This document shows, in pieces, positions 53,546-61,828 of a DNA stretch of 64,000 bases. This DNA comes from Winogradskyella marincola (GTDB lineage: Bacteria; Bacteroidota; Bacteroidia; Flavobacteriales; Flavobacteriaceae). How positions within the stretch are numbered: position 1 is the first letter of the stretch; every line of letters begins with the position of its first letter. Position numbers and translations under genes: made by a program. The DNA is taken from assembly GCF_029624125.1 (NCBI RefSeq), contig NZ_JARSBN010000004.1, positions 186,001 to 250,000 of the forward strand, in the 5' to 3' direction. A model generated the notes under the pieces. That model worked only from the letters and a program-made list of their open reading frames with translations. It searched no databases and was not told the origin of the DNA.

Positions 53546-53980
53546 ATGAAAAAGATTACCCTAATTCTTTGTTTTACTGCTCTTTTAGGTTGTAGTAAAA
53601 GTGACAACAGCCCTAATTGCAACCTCTTATTTGATGCAGGTGTTAACCTCACTGTAAATACTAATTTACCACAGTTTAGCCAACTTCAGTTTAATAGTAA
53701 TGCTGTATATGTTGCTAATCAAGGCAACAATGGTATTTGGTTATATCGTCTAACTTCTACTACATTATACGCTTGGGATGCAGCAGATCCAAGCTTACCT
53801 CCTTCAGCTTGTTCAACATTAACTTTTGTAAGCGGTGATATTGTAGAATCTAATTGTGATAATGTTAACCAATATAGTCTATCTACTGGTTTTGGTTTTG
53901 AAGGAAACACTTTACCATGTACACTAAAACCTTACAGAGTAGATGATTTAGGTAATGGTCAATATTTAGTTTCTAATTAA
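53546..53980 (+). CDS. small Rieske-like lipoprotein lacking cluster ligands
   Basis: 144 residues: lipoprotein signal MKKITLILCFTALLGCSKSD, Cys16. The mature part follows the pattern of flavobacterial Rieske-fold lipoproteins (NAVYVANQGNNGIWLYRL, then CSTLTF, then YSLSTGFG and LKPYRVDDLGNGQYLV), but the two Cys-x-His pairs of a Rieske cluster are not seen; isolated cysteines remain. Function unknown. Identification of the fold is by eye and tentative. Confidence 0.65.
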   Translation: MKKITLILCFTALLGCSKSDNSPNCNLLFDAGVNLTVNTNLPQFSQLQFNSNAVYVANQGNNGIWLYRLTSTTLYAWDAADPSLPPSACSTLTFVSGDIVESNCDNVNQYSLSTGFGFEGNTLPCTLKPYRVDDLGNGQYLVSN

Positions 53981-53999
53981 AGAAATTCATTTTATATAA

Positions 54000-54032
54000 A
54001 AAACCCTGTAAACATTAGCTTACAGGGTTTTC
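54000..54032. terminator. terminator between convergent lipoprotein and TonB receptor
   Basis: AAACCCTGTAA (54001-54011) and TTACAGGGTTT (54020-54030) with an 8-nt loop and flanking A/T runs; serves both strands. Confidence 0.88.
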
Positions 54033-54051
54033 TCTTATAGTTTTTCTCTTC

Positions 54052-56496
54052 CTAAAAATTCAAAGTCATACCAACCAAGAAGTTAGTTGTAGCTTGTGGA
54101 TAAAAACCAGCTCCTTCAATAGTTGTTACTGCATTAGGATCTGACCACGTATCATCATAAGTGTAATAGTAACCGTTAGATATATACTTTACATTAAATA
54201 TGTTATTTACCAATCCTGTGAACACGATAGAATCAAAAATAGGTTGAGAGTCCTCTGTACCTCGGAATGATAATTTGTAACTAATATTAAAATCGTTAAT
54301 AAAGTAGCTATCTAGCTTTGAAGCATCAGCTTCGGTATTACTCATGTATTGGTCACCGACATATTTACTTAGTAAAGCCATTTGTAAATCTTGTACTGAC
54401 TGAAATACAATTGCATTTGCTGCTACAAGTTCTGGCGAAAACGAGATATCTGTTTTGCCTAAGTTTTGTAATTCGCCATCAAAATCGATGATAGTTTCTT
54501 TGTTCTTGTTAGAACTTAGCGTTACATTAGGTTGTAAGGTTAATTTTGGTGTTACCGGAATAATAGCCTCTAACTCTAAACCTAAACGGTAGCTCTCACC
54601 ACTATTAGTTCGTATTGGGTTACCAACATCATCTAACTGACCAGACAACACCAATTGCTCATTATACAACATGTAGTAAGCATTGGCATTAAACGTAAAG
54701 TTTCCGTTTTTGTGTCTCCAACCTAACTCAAAATCGTTAAGCTGCTCTGGCTCTATATCGTTATTACTTTCAAAATCGGTACGATTTGGTTCTCTGTTGG
54801 CTCTTGCATAAGAGAAATAAAGACTGTTACCTGCATTTAAATCATAGGTTATACCTGCTTTTGGATTGAAGAATGTAAAATCCTTATTAACTTCAAAATC
54901 TACTAAGTCAGATGTGTTTCCGAAGGTTTTATAGGTTACACTTCTAACTTGTAAATCTCCGTAAAGGCTTACTTTATCATTTAGCTTATAGTTAGCTTTA
55001 GAGAATACTGATAAATCATTTTTTAAACTATTACCATCGTAGTAACGGTCTCTAATTTGACTTTGACTGGCATATTCTGCCCAAATAATTTCACCAAAAT
55101 GATCACCATCATAATGGCTAAAAGAACCACCAAAAATTAAATCGATATTAGCATCTTTATAGTTTGCAGTGGCATTTACAACATAAAAATCATTATCTAA
55201 CCAACGACGACGAATAAGGTCTGTAGTGTTAACTACTTCGCCATTAAAGTCTAATTCTTCTAAACCATAATCTGAAAAATCTTCATCTTCTTTATACTGC
55301 TCAAAATACCCACGACCATTGGTATAGTTTAAGCCAATAGTTGTAGACCAGTTATTGTTGTAACGTTGATTCCAGTGCAATTGATAATGATCTTGGCTGT
55401 AATTATCTACCTCGTTATCATAAAACTGAATATTTCCTTCAGCATCCTCGTACATACCTGCTGTATTGTAGGTTCTGTCATTCTCTAGCAAGTCTAGATC
55501 TTCTAAACCATTCCAAGATTGGTACGTTACTTCTTTACCACCAAATACAACCGCTTTTATTAAAGTATTGTCATCTACGTAAGCACCTTGTAAAAAATAC
55601 GATTTTAAGTCTGCCGAAGCTCGATCGATGTAACCATCTGATACAATATTAGATAAGCGACCAGCAATTTCAATATGATCGTTTAACAATCCTGTGCTAA
55701 ACTTTACTGTATGCTTTCTGGTATTATAACTACCAAAAGAATTTGAAATTTCGCCATAAGCATCCTTTGCAACAGCATCTGTAAGCACATTGATACTAGC
55801 ACCAAATGCACCAGAACCATTGGTAGATGTACCAACACCACGTTGTAACTGTAAACTTTCTACAGAAGATGCTATATCTCCTAAATTAACCCAAAATGTC
55901 CCTAAAGATTCTGCATCATTATAAGGTATACCATTAATAGTTACATTGGTAGATTGCGGACTTACACCTCTTACTCTAATACCAGTATAACCTACACCAG
56001 CACCTGCATCTGTTGTAGTAACTACAGATGGCAAAAAGTTTAACAACACAGGAATGTCTTGCCCTAAATTACGTTTTGAAATCTCTTCTTTAGTAACGTT
56101 AGAGTGTGTAATTGGCGCTTTCTCCTGTACACGTACAGCTTTTACTAAAACTTCATCTAGCTTTCTAATCTGTTCATTGATTTCTACATTCAGAATTAAG
56201 TTTCTATCCAAAATAATTGACTTCTGAATAGGGTTTGGCGTCATATAATTAAACACCAATTCGTATTCACCTTTAGGAAGGCTTAATACGTATTTGCCTT
56301 CAAAATCAGTTTGTACACTTTTCTCTGTATCTTTTGCGTACACACTTACTCCAGGTAAAGGCTCCTTATCAATTGTTACGACACCTGAAACTGTAAACTT
56401 TTCTTGTCCATAAGCTGAACAAAGGCTTAAAATAAAAATGAAAATTGTTAATCTCTGTTGTTTTGTTTTTGAGAGATTGTTGAATAAATTTTTCAT
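54052..56496 (-). CDS. TonB-dependent receptor under TPP riboswitch, probable thiamine receptor
   Basis: 814 residues: signal peptide region ending SAYGQ, carboxypeptidase-regulatory-like domain (~32-110: VSGVVTIDKEPLPGVSVYAKD), plug (~120-245: ISKRNLGQDIPVLLNFLPSVVTT, then IRVRGVSPQSTNVTINGIPYNDAES), and a barrel ending TTNFLVGMTLNF. The leader contains a TPP riboswitch, so expression should fall when thiamine pyrophosphate is plentiful. That makes thiamine or a thiamine precursor the likely cargo, matching the YkoF-like/PnuC genes just upstream on the same strand. This corresponds to the OMR1-type receptors described for Bacteroidota. Confidence 0.92.
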   Translation of the reverse strand: MKNLFNNLSKTKQQRLTIFIFILSLCSAYGQEKFTVSGVVTIDKEPLPGVSVYAKDTEKSVQTDFEGKYVLSLPKGEYELVFNYMTPNPIQKSIILDRNLILNVEINEQIRKLDEVLVKAVRVQEKAPITHSNVTKEEISKRNLGQDIPVLLNFLPSVVTTTDAGAGVGYTGIRVRGVSPQSTNVTINGIPYNDAESLGTFWVNLGDIASSVESLQLQRGVGTSTNGSGAFGASINVLTDAVAKDAYGEISNSFGSYNTRKHTVKFSTGLLNDHIEIAGRLSNIVSDGYIDRASADLKSYFLQGAYVDDNTLIKAVVFGGKEVTYQSWNGLEDLDLLENDRTYNTAGMYEDAEGNIQFYDNEVDNYSQDHYQLHWNQRYNNNWSTTIGLNYTNGRGYFEQYKEDEDFSDYGLEELDFNGEVVNTTDLIRRRWLDNDFYVVNATANYKDANIDLIFGGSFSHYDGDHFGEIIWAEYASQSQIRDRYYDGNSLKNDLSVFSKANYKLNDKVSLYGDLQVRSVTYKTFGNTSDLVDFEVNKDFTFFNPKAGITYDLNAGNSLYFSYARANREPNRTDFESNNDIEPEQLNDFELGWRHKNGNFTFNANAYYMLYNEQLVLSGQLDDVGNPIRTNSGESYRLGLELEAIIPVTPKLTLQPNVTLSSNKNKETIIDFDGELQNLGKTDISFSPELVAANAIVFQSVQDLQMALLSKYVGDQYMSNTEADASKLDSYFINDFNISYKLSFRGTEDSQPIFDSIVFTGLVNNIFNVKYISNGYYYTYDDTWSDPNAVTTIEGAGFYPQATTNFLVGMTLNF

Positions 56497-56590
56497 ACGA
56501 CTATAGTCTTATAATCGAATAAAAAGAGGTAATTATTCTTTTGTTAATAATTGATTTTTGAGCAGTTTTAGAATGAGATTTGATGCTAGG

Positions 56591-56655
56591 TTGGTAAAAT
56601 TCTAAAACATTAAATGCATATTTTAAAGTCATTAAATGCTTAGAAGTAAAACCAA
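56591..56655 (-). promoter_or_regulatory. possible expression platform hairpin of the TPP leader
   Basis: TTGGTAAAATTCTAA (56591-56605) and TTAGAAGTAAAACCAA (56640-56655) form an imperfect inverted repeat downstream of the aptamer. Its loop contains two direct copies of CATTAAATGC. It is placed where a regulatory hairpin of the leader would be expected; the mechanism is inference. Confidence 0.35.
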
Positions 56656-56707
56656 CACTGATGACCTAATCGCACTCGCTAAAAATATCTACCAGACATT
56701 TTCTTAA

Positions 56708-56879
56708 CGCTCGCTTCCTAAACAGCATTACCTGTTCTAGGTTCAATGGGTATGATCTCAGCCTAATGATTTTAGATCTCAGATTTTTGATTTCAGATTT
56801 TTGAATCTTATGATTCATCAATCGTCAATCTCAAATCGTCATTCGTCAATCAAAAAAAAGCACCCCTTTTTTGAGAACG
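56708..56879 (-). ncRNA. TPP (THI-element) riboswitch with long P3 arm
   Basis: Minus-strand RNA: P1 CGUUCUC (56879-56873) pairs with GCGAGCG (56714-56708). GGGGUGCU (56866-56859) starts P2/P3; the conserved GGCUGAGA (56763-56756), ACCC (56751-56748) and GAACCU (56744-56739) follow, then the P4/P5 arm CCUAG-AACAG-GUAAUG-CUGUU-UAGG. These are the core THI-box elements in the right order. Between GGGGUGCU and GGCUGAGA lie ~95 nt, a greatly enlarged P3 made of AT-rich near repeats. The 447-bp gap 56497-56944 is explained by this leader. Confidence 0.9.
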
Positions 56880-56882
56880 GCG

Positions 56883-56890
56883 CAAAGATA
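56883..56890 (-). promoter_or_regulatory. -7 box of the TPP-riboswitch transcript
   Basis: Minus-strand TATCTTTG. A start about 5 nt downstream (near 56878) coincides with the 5' strand of riboswitch P1, so the aptamer is the very first structure transcribed. Confidence 0.65.
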
Positions 56891-56944
56891 AAACCTATTT
56901 ATGATTTTTGATTTACGATTTACGATTTTTTTGAATTTTGAATC

Positions 56945-57349
56945 CTAATCGATTTTTGGCGGTTTTCTATTTGCCTTTTTTTCAGCGTTTTTGCGTTTGG
57001 TATCGAGTCGCTTTCGTTTTACCGCTTTTGGCACTTTGGTTGGTTTGCGCTCTTTTTCTTCTTTTAATCCTTCAATAATAAGATCTAAAAACTTTTGAGT
57101 AACCAAGGCTTTGTTTCTAAACTGGCTTCGGCTTTCGCTACAATCCATAACCAAAACACCTTGCTTGTTTAATCTATTTTGAAAAAACTCAGTTAAGCGC
57201 GCTTTTTCGTCATCTGTAAATTGTGCTGAAGCTTCAACATTAAAGTAGAGCACTACTTTTGAAGCGACTTTATTGACATGCTGTCCTCCACTGCCTGAGC
57301 TTCGGACGGCTTTATACATTAATTCAGATTTTAAGGCTTCAACATCCAC
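56945..57349 (-). CDS. arfB: alternative ribosome-rescue factor ArfB (ICT1-like)
   Basis: 134 residues. GGQ motif in RSSGSGGQHVNKVASKV (GGQ at 21-23) hydrolyses peptidyl-tRNA on stalled ribosomes; the basic C-terminal tail (RKPTKVPKAVKRKRLDTKRKNAEKKANRK-like, ~105-134) is the mRNA-channel sensor of ArfB. Shorter than RF1/RF2 as expected. It is the last gene of the seven-gene minus-strand run, 2 bp after DUF4301. Confidence 0.94.
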   Translation of the reverse strand: MDVEALKSELMYKAVRSSGSGGQHVNKVASKVVLYFNVEASAQFTDDEKARLTEFFQNRLNKQGVLVMDCSESRSQFRNKALVTQKFLDLIIEGLKEEKERKPTKVPKAVKRKRLDTKRKNAEKKANRKPPKID

Positions 57350-57351
57350 AA

Positions 57352-58908
57352 TTAATCGATTTGATGTGGTGCTTTTAGTAAATCGTTTACTGTTTTTACT
57401 GGATTGAATGTAATGATTGGCACCTCAACAAAAATAGTGTTCCAATGTGCCATACTACCATTCCAAAGTCCAGGTAATTCTAATGCTTTAAGGTCTTTTC
57501 CCATTTTAGTTTTTGCTGTGATAAATGCAGCATTATGATCTACAAAATTTTCGAGATTAAATTTCTCTCCTTTGTAATTTTTAACTCCACACACCAAATC
57601 TACCGGATTAAAGTGTGTTGCATTCGTTAGGATGTCTTTTTGACTGTTGTTTTTTAAATTAATTTGAGCAGACTCTACAATTTGCAACGATAAATTGCCA
57701 TAAATATCTCTTACCCAAAATGGTCCTCCACCTGGTTCTCCTTCATTTTTTACCATTCCGCAAATACGGATTGGTCTGTTGAGTTTCTCTTTTAAATATT
57801 CAATCTTATACTTGTCTAAATATTTTCTGTATTCACCAGAAATTTTAATACACATTTCGTTCGTTAAAAATGTTTCAATCATTTCAAACTCACTTTCAGA
57901 AATGTTTTCCTGATCTAAAACCCTAAGACACTCAAAAGATTTACTTTGCAATTTCAGCAAAATGCCAGCAAGCACTTTTTTGTATTTACCAACCTCATCT
58001 TTGTATTGTTTTACAACTACGTTATCTATATTCTTAATGAAAATAACATCTGCATTAAGATCATTTAAATTTTTGATTAAAGCACCATGACCAGATGGTC
58101 TAAAAAGCAATGTGCCATCGTCGTTTCTAAATGGTTTGTCTTTTGGCGTTACTGCAATAGTATCTGTAGACTGTTGTTGGTATGAAAACGAAATATTAAA
58201 CGATACACCTGTGTTTTCCTCAACATATTCTTCTATTCGTCTAAACTCTTCTGTAAATTTATCCTTGTAGCGCTCCGAAATTGTAAAGTGAAGCTCTGCT
58301 TTTTTATCGTCTGAAGCATAGAGTGCTGCTTCGTACAAATGCTCTTCAAACGCAGTAGAAATATAGCCATTCTTATACTTGTGAAATGGAAGCAATCCTT
58401 TTGGAGAATTTCCAAAATTAAGTTCATCTTCGTTAAGCATTATTTGTACAAAATGGACAGCTTTATCTTGTGTAGATAAGGTTTTAAAATCAATTCCCTT
58501 TACTTGTAGTCGCTCTATTATTTGCTCATAAAACGGAAACTTCTCTAATCCAACCAAAAAGAAAGCTAAATCCTTTGAATCATTTTTATTGATAAAGGCA
58601 TTTAAAGACTCTTGTTTTGGATTATACTCTTGCAAAAACTTAAACAGAAACTTAAACATTCTGGTAGCAGCACCAGAAGCAGGCACAAACTTTAAAAGTG
58701 ACAGCCCTTTTTTATGACTTTCAAAATGCAATATGGCCTCATCTTTTTCTTCTTCTGAAAATGCTAAAATACCATTACCAATCGTAGCTGCATCTGCAAT
58801 ATTTGTAAAAGGTATACCTGTTTTAAACAATTCTATTTGAGATTCAATTTTATCAACTGTAAGCCCTTTAGAATCTATTTGTTTAATATCGCTTTCTGTA
58901 AAACTCAT
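57352..58908 (-). CDS. DUF4301-family protein
   Basis: 518 residues, a Bacteroidota family of unknown function. It has a nucleotidyltransferase-like feel: LLKFVPASGAATRMFKFLF (~70-88) and HGALIKNLNDLNADVIFIKNIDNV (~274-297) resemble the substrate loop and the metal region of sugar-nucleotide pyrophosphorylases. GEPGGGPFWVRDIYGN and the PVDLVCGVKNYKGEKF block are family hallmarks. It overlaps the NadR-like gene by 4 bp (ATGA), so the two are co-translated. Confidence 0.85.
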   Translation of the reverse strand: MSFTESDIKQIDSKGLTVDKIESQIELFKTGIPFTNIADAATIGNGILAFSEEEKDEAILHFESHKKGLSLLKFVPASGAATRMFKFLFKFLQEYNPKQESLNAFINKNDSKDLAFFLVGLEKFPFYEQIIERLQVKGIDFKTLSTQDKAVHFVQIMLNEDELNFGNSPKGLLPFHKYKNGYISTAFEEHLYEAALYASDDKKAELHFTISERYKDKFTEEFRRIEEYVEENTGVSFNISFSYQQQSTDTIAVTPKDKPFRNDDGTLLFRPSGHGALIKNLNDLNADVIFIKNIDNVVVKQYKDEVGKYKKVLAGILLKLQSKSFECLRVLDQENISESEFEMIETFLTNEMCIKISGEYRKYLDKYKIEYLKEKLNRPIRICGMVKNEGEPGGGPFWVRDIYGNLSLQIVESAQINLKNNSQKDILTNATHFNPVDLVCGVKNYKGEKFNLENFVDHNAAFITAKTKMGKDLKALELPGLWNGSMAHWNTIFVEVPIITFNPVKTVNDLLKAPHQID

Positions 58909-59474
58909 ATTCTGTTTTTAAGTAGGTTATCAATATGCTCAACAGCTGTTTTTAGGCGCTCCTTTTTATTCCCTTTTAACAAAACGTACGGTCTGTTGTA
59001 TTTGATTAAAGCGTTTTCAAAAGCTTTGAACATGCGTTCTCTCTCATTGGGTTTATCTCGCAAATCATCTGCTTCCCAAGGCGTGTCAATATAGGTTAAA
59101 AAATAGAGCTCGTAAGAATTTTTTAGAGCATGTGCTTCTAAAATCGGGTCACATGTACCAGAATAATACGCTTCGCTATACACCTTAGTTTCAAGTATAT
59201 CTGTATCGCAAACAAGTACTGAATCTGTTTTTTGAGCCAAGTCATTTTCTAAATTCATTTGGCCAATGGCAATTGGCAATAAATCGTGAGGCTCACAGGT
59301 TTTTCTTTCGTTGTTCCATTTATTTTGAAGATACTCTCGCGCATATTCTGGCACCCAAACCGAATTGTAATGTCTGGCCAATTGCCTAGACAGTGTTGTT
59401 TTTCCAGTAGATTCTGGACCAAATAACACAACTTTTATGCAGTTGCTTGGTTGTTGTTTAAGTGCTTCTTCCAT
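58905..59474 (-). CDS. NadR-like P-loop kinase
   Basis: 189 residues. Walker A GPESTGKTTLSRQLARHY (~19-36), VPEYAREYLQ and the CDTDILETKVYSEAYYSG block match the ribosylnicotinamide-kinase domain of NadR; the N-terminal nucleotidyltransferase and HTH domains are absent. It begins inside the 3' end of the PnuC gene (40-bp overlap). In Pnu systems a cytoplasmic kinase traps the vitamin by phosphorylation. With a YkoF-like protein and a TPP-riboswitch receptor adjacent, thiamine is a candidate substrate; nicotinamide riboside is the alternative. Confidence 0.82.
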   Translation of the reverse strand: MEEALKQQPSNCIKVVLFGPESTGKTTLSRQLARHYNSVWVPEYAREYLQNKWNNERKTCEPHDLLPIAIGQMNLENDLAQKTDSVLVCDTDILETKVYSEAYYSGTCDPILEAHALKNSYELYFLTYIDTPWEADDLRDKPNERERMFKAFENALIKYNRPYVLLKGNKKERLKTAVEHIDNLLKNRI

Positions 59475-60067
59475 GCTAAGTATCCGAATATTGCAATAAT
59501 TGTAAAGCCAAGATATTGAAAACTAGTGAAAGTGAACCCTTTATAAAAATATAAAGGCACAGAAATAATATCTCCGATAATCCAAAAGATCCAGTTTTCA
59601 ATTTTTCGTCGTGCCATTAGCCACATACCAACAAAGAAAATGGCCGTTGTAATGGTATCTACATACGCTACCCAACCGTTCCATTTATCAAAAGTTTTAT
59701 AGACTATAAAAACAAAAACCAAGGTTGCTAAAAAGATACCAAAGCTTAGTGATTTTTCTTTTGATGTAGTTCTCGAAATTGGTGTTACGTGTGTTTCGTC
59801 AACCTTTCGCGTCCAAACAAACCATCCGTAAACACTCATAGCAAAATAGTATGCATTAATCATCATATCACCTAGTAGCTCCCACTTTAGCAATAGGTAT
59901 ACAAATATGATAGTACTTATCATTCCGGTTGGAAAGACCAAAATGTTATTTTGCTTAGAAAACCAAACCGACAAAAACCCAAATACGACTGCAACGATTT
60001 CTAAAATGATATCCATTCTAGCATATTCAGCATATTGCGAAAAGAAAAAATCAAAAATTTGGCTCAT
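59435..60067 (-). CDS. pnuC: PnuC-family vitamin transporter (possibly PnuT)
   Basis: 210 residues with about seven or eight helices. The PnuC signature is clear in VVFGFLSVWFSKQNNILVFPTG, NAYYFAMSVYGWFVW and ENWIFWIIGDIISVPLYFYKG. These transporters work by facilitated diffusion with metabolic trapping. Family members carry nicotinamide riboside (PnuC), thiamine (PnuT) or riboflavin (PnuX). The preceding YkoF-like gene, 12 bp away, and the downstream TPP-controlled receptor favour thiamine; sequence alone does not decide. Confidence 0.85.
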   Translation of the reverse strand: MSQIFDFFFSQYAEYARMDIILEIVAVVFGFLSVWFSKQNNILVFPTGMISTIIFVYLLLKWELLGDMMINAYYFAMSVYGWFVWTRKVDETHVTPISRTTSKEKSLSFGIFLATLVFVFIVYKTFDKWNGWVAYVDTITTAIFFVGMWLMARRKIENWIFWIIGDIISVPLYFYKGFTFTSFQYLGFTIIAIFGYLAWKKHLNNNQATA

Positions 60068-60079
60068 AAATAAAGGGCT

Positions 60080-60340
60080 TTAGAAATGCGGCTCGTACTC
60101 ACTTCTGTTTGTTTTTACCACTTTCATGGTGAGTACACTAATATCTGTATTTTCAAAAGACGTTTTAATGGCATCATTTAAAAATGGCATTAACTCATCA
60201 AATTCCCCAAAAATCTGTGTGCTTAATGGATTTTCTAAAACCGTAAATTTTGAAGCTCTCAAAGCCTTGATAAAATCTATAATATGAACTTCGTAATCGT
60301 TTTGTAAAGGAGATAAGGTTAAGTCTATTGATATTTGCAT
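60080..60340 (-). CDS. YkoF/MTH1187-like thiamine-binding protein
   Basis: 86 residues, one ferredoxin-like alpha/beta unit: MQISIDLTLSPLQNDY, helix IIDFIKALRASKF, strand TVLENPLSTQIFGEFDELMPFLNDAI. This is the pattern of the thiamine/HMP-binding YkoF and MTH1187 families, cytoplasmic proteins that bind thiamine or its pyrimidine. It lies between pcrB (2 bp) and pnuC (12 bp) and is the best local pointer to thiamine as the substrate of this cluster. Confidence 0.75.
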   Translation of the reverse strand: MQISIDLTLSPLQNDYEVHIIDFIKALRASKFTVLENPLSTQIFGEFDELMPFLNDAIKTSFENTDISVLTMKVVKTNRSEYEPHF

Positions 60341-60342
60341 GA

Positions 60343-61065
60343 TTATAATTTTAGTTGTTCAAAAAAAAGTTGATTCGTTTCAAAGGCTGTACCTATAACC
60401 ACAAGATCTGCTCCTGCTTTATAGGCTGCTTCTAATTCGGTTTTAGATCTAATACCTCCGCCAACAATAAGCGGAATATTTAAGATATTTTTTACTGCTG
60501 AAATAATTTCTGGCTCTATAGGATGTGTTGCTCCACTTCCAGCTTCAAGATAGATTAGTTGCATCCCTAAAAGTGCTCCTGCTTTGGCTGTATCTACAAT
60601 ATGTTGCTTATTCGATCTGCTTAAAGGGCTGGTATTGCTTACGCGCTCTACAGCAGTTTGTTTTCCATTTTCAATAAGAATATAACCTGTTGGAAGCACT
60701 TCCAGTTGTGTTTTGGCTAATTTAGAAACCGATTCTACATGTTTACCAATGAGATAATCTGGATTTCGACCTGAAATTAAAGACAAAAACAGAATACCGT
60801 CAGCCTCATCTGTAATTTGTGTTACATCACCAGGAAACAGTATTACTGGTAGTGTTGTATATCGCTTAATGGCTTGTACTATAACTTCAGTAACTCCTTC
60901 ATCTACTTCACTTCCACCAACAAAAATGTGAGTTGCTATAGATTGATTGATTTTTGTCACAATGCCTTCAATCGTGTCAAGTTCTGTTTTATCTGGATCG
61001 ATTAAAACTGCAAGCAACCTTTCGCTTTCAACTATAGACTTTTTTATGTGAGAATAGATGGTCAT
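60343..61065 (-). CDS. pcrB: geranylgeranylglyceryl/heptaprenylglyceryl phosphate synthase
   Basis: 240-residue TIM-barrel prenyltransferase joining a polyprenyl diphosphate to glycerol-1-phosphate, the first step of archaeal-type ether lipids. LLAVLIDPDKTELD, FVGGSEVDEGVTEV, PVILFPGDVTQI, LPTGYILIENG, YLEAGSGATHPI and LIVGGGIRS are the family blocks. A Flavobacterium johnsoniae homologue is known to have this activity. Prenyl length cannot be read by eye. Starts 3 bp after the PPTase gene. Confidence 0.92.
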   Translation of the reverse strand: MTIYSHIKKSIVESERLLAVLIDPDKTELDTIEGIVTKINQSIATHIFVGGSEVDEGVTEVIVQAIKRYTTLPVILFPGDVTQITDEADGILFLSLISGRNPDYLIGKHVESVSKLAKTQLEVLPTGYILIENGKQTAVERVSNTSPLSRSNKQHIVDTAKAGALLGMQLIYLEAGSGATHPIEPEIISAVKNILNIPLIVGGGIRSKTELEAAYKAGADLVVIGTAFETNQLFFEQLKL

Positions 61066-61068
61066 AGA

Positions 61069-61695
61069 TTAAGGAACGACGTATGCACAAGTAAAGCCTT
61101 CAAACTCTAAAAACGCAGTATTGTATCTGTATTTTCTACCCTTATAATCTATCCAAGCAATGGTTTCTCCATCATCGAACGTGAATGGAATTACTAAAAA
61201 ATGCTCTTTAAACAGCATACCTGGAGTTGCAAAAAGCTTATACAACGATTCCTTAATTCCCCAAATTACAGTAAGTTTATTAATGTAATCGTCAGCAGAT
61301 TTATCCAGATAATTAAACTCGTAGTCCACAAACTTGTGTGCAATAACTGCAATTTTATCGCGCTGCATTTCAATATCTATACCGACTTCTTTATCGCTAA
61401 CAATAACTCCTGAAAACGTAAAACTGTGTGTTATAGAAATATGCTTGCCGTCTTTAAGATGTGGTTTTCCATTATCGTCATAAAACAAATCTTGATCTGT
61501 ATAACCAAACTCATGAAGCAAATGCCTTACACTTAAAAAACCGCGCTGATGCAGTTCGCTTTTCATACCCAACACGCGTTCAAGACTTTGTGGTTTTAAA
61601 TCTAGAGGTTGAAGTAAATCGGAATAAGACTCTTCAATCTTCCAGATTTTAACAGTAGTTTGTGAGTTTACACTAATGGATTTGTACAGTGGCAT
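61069..61695 (-). CDS. 4'-phosphopantetheinyl transferase
   Basis: 208 residues, Sfp/AcpT-like. Attaches phosphopantetheine from CoA to carrier proteins. The magnesium motif is VGIDIEMQRDKI and the second motif is WGIKESLYKLFATPG (W-x-x-K-E-x-x-x-K). Length is typical for Sfp-type enzymes. First gene of the PPTase-pcrB-ykoF-pnuC-nadR-like-DUF4301-arfB run, divergent from ahcY with 133 bp between start codons. Confidence 0.9.
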   Translation of the reverse strand: MPLYKSISVNSQTTVKIWKIEESYSDLLQPLDLKPQSLERVLGMKSELHQRGFLSVRHLLHEFGYTDQDLFYDDNGKPHLKDGKHISITHSFTFSGVIVSDKEVGIDIEMQRDKIAVIAHKFVDYEFNYLDKSADDYINKLTVIWGIKESLYKLFATPGMLFKEHFLVIPFTFDDGETIAWIDYKGRKYRYNTAFLEFEGFTCAYVVP

Positions 61696-61718
61696 TTAAT
61701 ATTGTAAAACCTATTGAT

Positions 61719-61726
61719 TATCTTTG
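61719..61726 (+). promoter_or_regulatory. -7 box of ahcY
   Basis: TATCTTTG, with predicted start near 61732 and a ~97-nt leader. The leader opens with a small hairpin, CTGCC-TAA-GGCAG (61730-61742). No SAH-riboswitch consensus could be recognised by eye. Confidence 0.6.
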
Positions 61727-61828
61727 CACTGCCTAAGGCAGATTTGGCATTTTTTGGTAAGCGAATTTAACCATTTCAATGTTAAACCCAAAGGCAAGAA
61801 CCATTTTAAAAATTTGAGAAAAAAGAAT

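Noticed and set aside
61727..61828. SAH or SAM riboswitch in the ahcY leader
   Set aside because: Only a 5-bp hairpin and AT-rich sequence are visible; no consensus of these aptamers could be matched by eye.
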